From Caprimulgus europaeus (taxonomy: Eukaryota; Chordata; Aves; Caprimulgiformes; Caprimulgidae), in contig OU015538.1 in the NCBI GenBank assembly GCA_907165065.1, forward strand, positions 17,809,165 to 17,873,164: a stretch of 64,000 nucleotides of DNA. Direction: 5' to 3'. The notes under the pieces are model-generated. The model ran no database searches. It saw nothing but the letters and a program-made list of their open reading frames with translations, and was not told where the DNA came from. Positions 60,916 to 64,000 of this stretch are shown one piece after another. A program made the translations under genes and the position numbers. Positions within the stretch are counted from its first letter, which is position 1; every line of letters starts with the position of its first letter.

Positions 60916-61686
60916 CTGAAGTGAATAATAGTGGCACCCATTACCCAGAAGTTAAATTTCTTCCTCATATAACTTGTTGATTGCTGGTACCCTGTATGAT
61001 CATATACTTCATTTACAGACACTTTACTGGGGGGGAAAGAACATTATTGGAAAACTCCATGCTGTTGGAACTTCGGATGTTTTTTGTTTAGGTTGTCAAG
61101 CTCTGCTGTGCTTTTTAGTGTTGCTGGGTTCTAGTAGTGGAAACAATTCCAGTACTTAATTTTGTACAATATAAAACAGAGACCTCTTCTCACATTTAAA
61201 ATACATTCATTTTTAGTTTTGCTGTATCTTTATTAGATATGAGACTGAACAAAATGCCTCAGCAATTTGTCCAGAAAGATAATTCACATGCAGGGAGTAA
61301 TGAAATTAGGGTGATTAGAGTGTGTGGACAATACAAGTACAGAAGAGGGTCAGGTTGAATTTCTAAGACCTCATATACTTTGAGTAAGCTTGAAATAATC
61401 TATGGCTTATTTAGTTTGAATGTTCCCAAGACATGTGCTGAAGGAACACAGCCTGTAGTTGTGCGGCTTGAAGAACATCTCAAGCACTGAGTGGTAACTC
61501 CTTTGATTCCTAGTTCTTTGATGAGCTTCAATTATTTTTTGCACTGCCCACATGAGTGGGGCCCATTCCCAGGAGGGCTAGGAGAAGGCTGACAAAGGCA
61601 AGGAGCAAGCTTGGTCAATGTCCAAAGGTAAAATCCTCATGATGGAATGCAATAGAGAAATTAATGGCAATAAAAATCTTCATTAC

Positions 61687-61733
61687 CTTAATTATGGCTT
61701 TGCTGCTACACTGAATACACTGTTCGGTGTTTC
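61687..61733 (-). CDS. Candidate 47-nt exon with good splice sites, unidentified
   Basis: Reading leftward, 'tttagtttcttttctcttatcag' is an excellent acceptor ending at 61734 and 'attaag' + 'gtaatg' is a good donor at 61686. Of three frames only one is open: two bases complete a codon, then NTEQCIQCSSKAIIK, leaving phase 0. That phase fits the proposed start of 58717-58812. The CxxC pair could be half of a zinc site, but fifteen residues cannot establish that. A CpG sits in the middle. It is the rightmost member of the minus-strand cluster. Confidence 0.3.
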
Positions 61734-64000
61734 CTGATAAGAGAAAAGAAACTAAAAAAATAACTGTTTGTCCCCTCTGTTTTTTGTAAACTGAGATTCT
61801 TTCTTTAAAAAAGCTCAATTATTTCTCATTTGCCCCACCTGTATTTATTCATTAATCAGAGCTACTACTGATTGGGCTGCCAACTCAGCCACTCATTCCC
61901 CACGTTGTTGTGGGCCTCACACAGCTCTCAAGTAGCAACACTCATTTATCTCAAAGTGGTATAACTGATATTTAAAGGTCAATATTGGCTCAAATCATCT
62001 GTGGGTTTGAGTGCTGAAAAACAACGGCAGCAATGTACATACACAAGAAAAACCTCTGGTCAGCTACTTTAAGTCTAAATGATTGCAGTTATCAAAAGTG
62101 AAAACGTCTTTTGGGAGCTGATATTTCCTTTTTTTCTATAGGCAGAAAGCATTGCCATATGAGAAACCTTTGTGATCTGGCATTTCTATGTGAAAATCCT
62201 GATTATATTTTTTTTGTTTAGAAACTCTCTTACATTCGTTCACAAAGAATGTGTCAAAAAAGTTCTATTTCTCTAGGTAGGGTGCCTTATGTTAATAATA
62301 CCTAAGTTTGAGAAGAAAAAACCAAAATTATCAGGAAATAATATTATTCAATTTTATAATAACATATTTATTGGATTTGAATTTTTAAATATAGCAGAGA
62401 TTGTCACAGGGCAACATAATTTGAGTAAATAATCATTATCACACATCATAAGCTACAGCAAAACTTTTATCAGTATGTTCAGTGTAAGGCATATGGAAAA
62501 CCAGGCTTTTCCCTGTCCTGGCCATCATGATTCTGAAGGAGCAGACTGCTCCTTTCCATTATTTCTGTATGTGTGTCTGCATACTGTATGTTTCTGTATA
62601 TGGAGCTGTGCACCTACATTTCAAGTCCCATCCCACAAGTTCAGATGCAAAAAGACAAGACTTAAGTAATATTTTCATTATGTCTTTTAATTATAGTAAA
62701 AGGATTTGGTTTTGCAGCTAGGAAGATCAGGTTTATAATGTAACCTTAAATTCCTAAACCAATCCTATCTACCAAGGAGCCAAAAGAGGAGAAAAAACAA
62801 CAATATGTTTGTGTGGTTATTCCCCTCAGTCTATAGCTGCTCATGGTCTGCTGAGTTTCTGCTGCATAAAGCCTGGAACCTTCTCATCAATAGCTAATTA
62901 ATAAAATGTTATGAGCATCAAATGTCATTTATAATGACTTTTATGCAGGAATATCAATGTTCTTAAATCTTTCCATCCCCAACTACACCACAGAAGTAGG
63001 TTTGGCATTTGTAGACTGATACAGACTAAGCAATGTGTGTCCAAGGTCAAACAGATTTAGTGTATCAGAAGAAGATGGCTTCTGCTCCATTTCCTTGCTG
63101 GTACAAATATTCAGCTGCTACCAAGAGAAGGAATATTTTCAGAGCTCTTCTCTTTTATAGATTGATGGGTGATGATTTTTCACAAAGCTCTTTTGTTAGG
63201 CAATCTGTAAAACAGAATTAATCAGTTTTCTTTGTAGCATTTGAGTGTCTTCGTCATCCCTTATGTATTCCACAGCTGAAGTCAATTAGAACCTTCCACT
63301 GACTTCGCCCTGTAACATGACAGGGCTCACAACAAGAGTTTCTTCATATTTAGCCTAGAAAAGAAGCATTAAAGGTTTTTTAATCCCATGAGTTCCAGTA
63401 AATGTGTCAAACCTTTGAAATGTAAATTCAGTTATTTCTTTCTTCATTTTTTTTGCACCTTCTTTGTCACAGGCATCTAAAATAGGGCCTTCACCATCTG
63501 AGCAGGCCAGTTGTCTCAGCTAAGCTGCAGAATTATCAGTGATTATGATGTGTTATGATGGTTTGTACCTGTGTGTATCTCTCACCTGACAAGTTGATCT
63601 GGGTGACTGTGAGACTTCCTTTTGGACACAGACTTTGGGGCTCCATGGGGCCTGGAGTTTATTGATATTATGCTTGACAAGCCTGATATTTGAAATTAAC
63701 TGTCAAGTATTTGCTGAATGTGTTATTCTGATACTGAGGTAAGTGCCGATTTTCTTCATGTTGTCAAACTGAAATTATCATGGGGAGTTCAGTAATGGTC
63801 AACTGTGTAAGTTGGGATACAAGTCAGACAATACTACAGCCAAGAAAAGAAGTTCAGTTCCTGGTCTTGGACTGAACTTTTCCTACAGATGCATGCCTAA
63901 CTCTACATGGCTTTAGGTGAAGAACTTCTTTATCAGATTAAAGGATAAAACATTATTTGAGTAGGACAGCTGCTCAGCTGGTATGAATTAGCATAGCTCT
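61734..64000. other. Right end of window, no firm gene
   Basis: AT-rich, no recognised repeat. On the minus strand a read ending at 'cttgtcag' + 'gtgaga' (donor near 63587) is open over about 22 codons (WSPKVCVQKEVSQSPRSTCQ) from a poor acceptor; it is too weak to call. If the cluster to the left is a gene, further exons should lie beyond 64000. Confidence 0.4.

Noticed and set aside
1-64000. CRISPR array, prokaryotic operons, phage or plasmid modules
   Set aside because: No spaced direct repeats, no Shine-Dalgarno-type gene packing and no recognisable bacterial protein. CR1 and avian LTR content place the sequence in a bird genome.
1-64000. Intact endogenous retrovirus or other viral insertion
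   Set aside because: Only solo LTRs were found; no gag, pol or env stretch and no other viral protein was recognised.
1-64000. tRNA, rRNA or known snRNA genes
   Set aside because: No box A/box B pairs, conserved rRNA blocks or snRNA motifs were noticed by eye; microRNA hairpins cannot be excluded without folding software.

Overview
This window reads as nuclear DNA from a bird, probably a neoavian. It is AT-rich and CpG-poor, has no operon-like gene density, and no long intact reading frame. The lineage is indicated by transposon fossils. There are CR1 LINE 3' ends (13015-14325 and 37975-38168; the second carries the typical 'ggttggactagatgat...ggtcccttccaac' ending). There are also two long terminal repeats (3028-3612, plus strand; 13476-14113, minus strand) resembling the abundant avian ERVL-type LTRs that start near 'tcctggttt' and contain 'gttcttatctca'. 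A few older amniote repeat relics are also visible.

Layout. 0-13 kb: single-copy AT-rich DNA with one solo LTR and three plus-strand segments that look like exons (2349-2388, 5799-5977, 11606-11756). The last has a strong acceptor, 49 codons and a stop, and could be the final exon of a gene read into the window from the left. 13-14.3 kb: a CR1 copy split by a solo LTR with a perfect 5-bp target duplication. 14.3-48 kb: mostly intergenic or intronic sequence with simple repeats, a 17-G run, an A/C-rich tract, a near-perfect hairpin, one CR1 tail and old repeat relics, plus one possible minus-strand terminal exon at 16966-17136. 48-62 kb: a cluster of minus-strand segments with splice-like borders (61733, 58812, 56093, 54664, 54039, 53447, 48470), suggesting an unidentified multi-exon gene transcribed right to left. 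One plus-strand open frame (59794-60093) lies inside it.

How it may work together. If these exon calls are right, two genes converge: one plus-strand gene ending near 12 kb and one minus-strand gene running from beyond 61 kb toward 48 kb or 17 kb. I recognise neither protein. Not all exon phases join consistently, and chance open frames are common in the GC-richer patches, so all exon calls are tentative. The mobile elements are the only firmly supported features.
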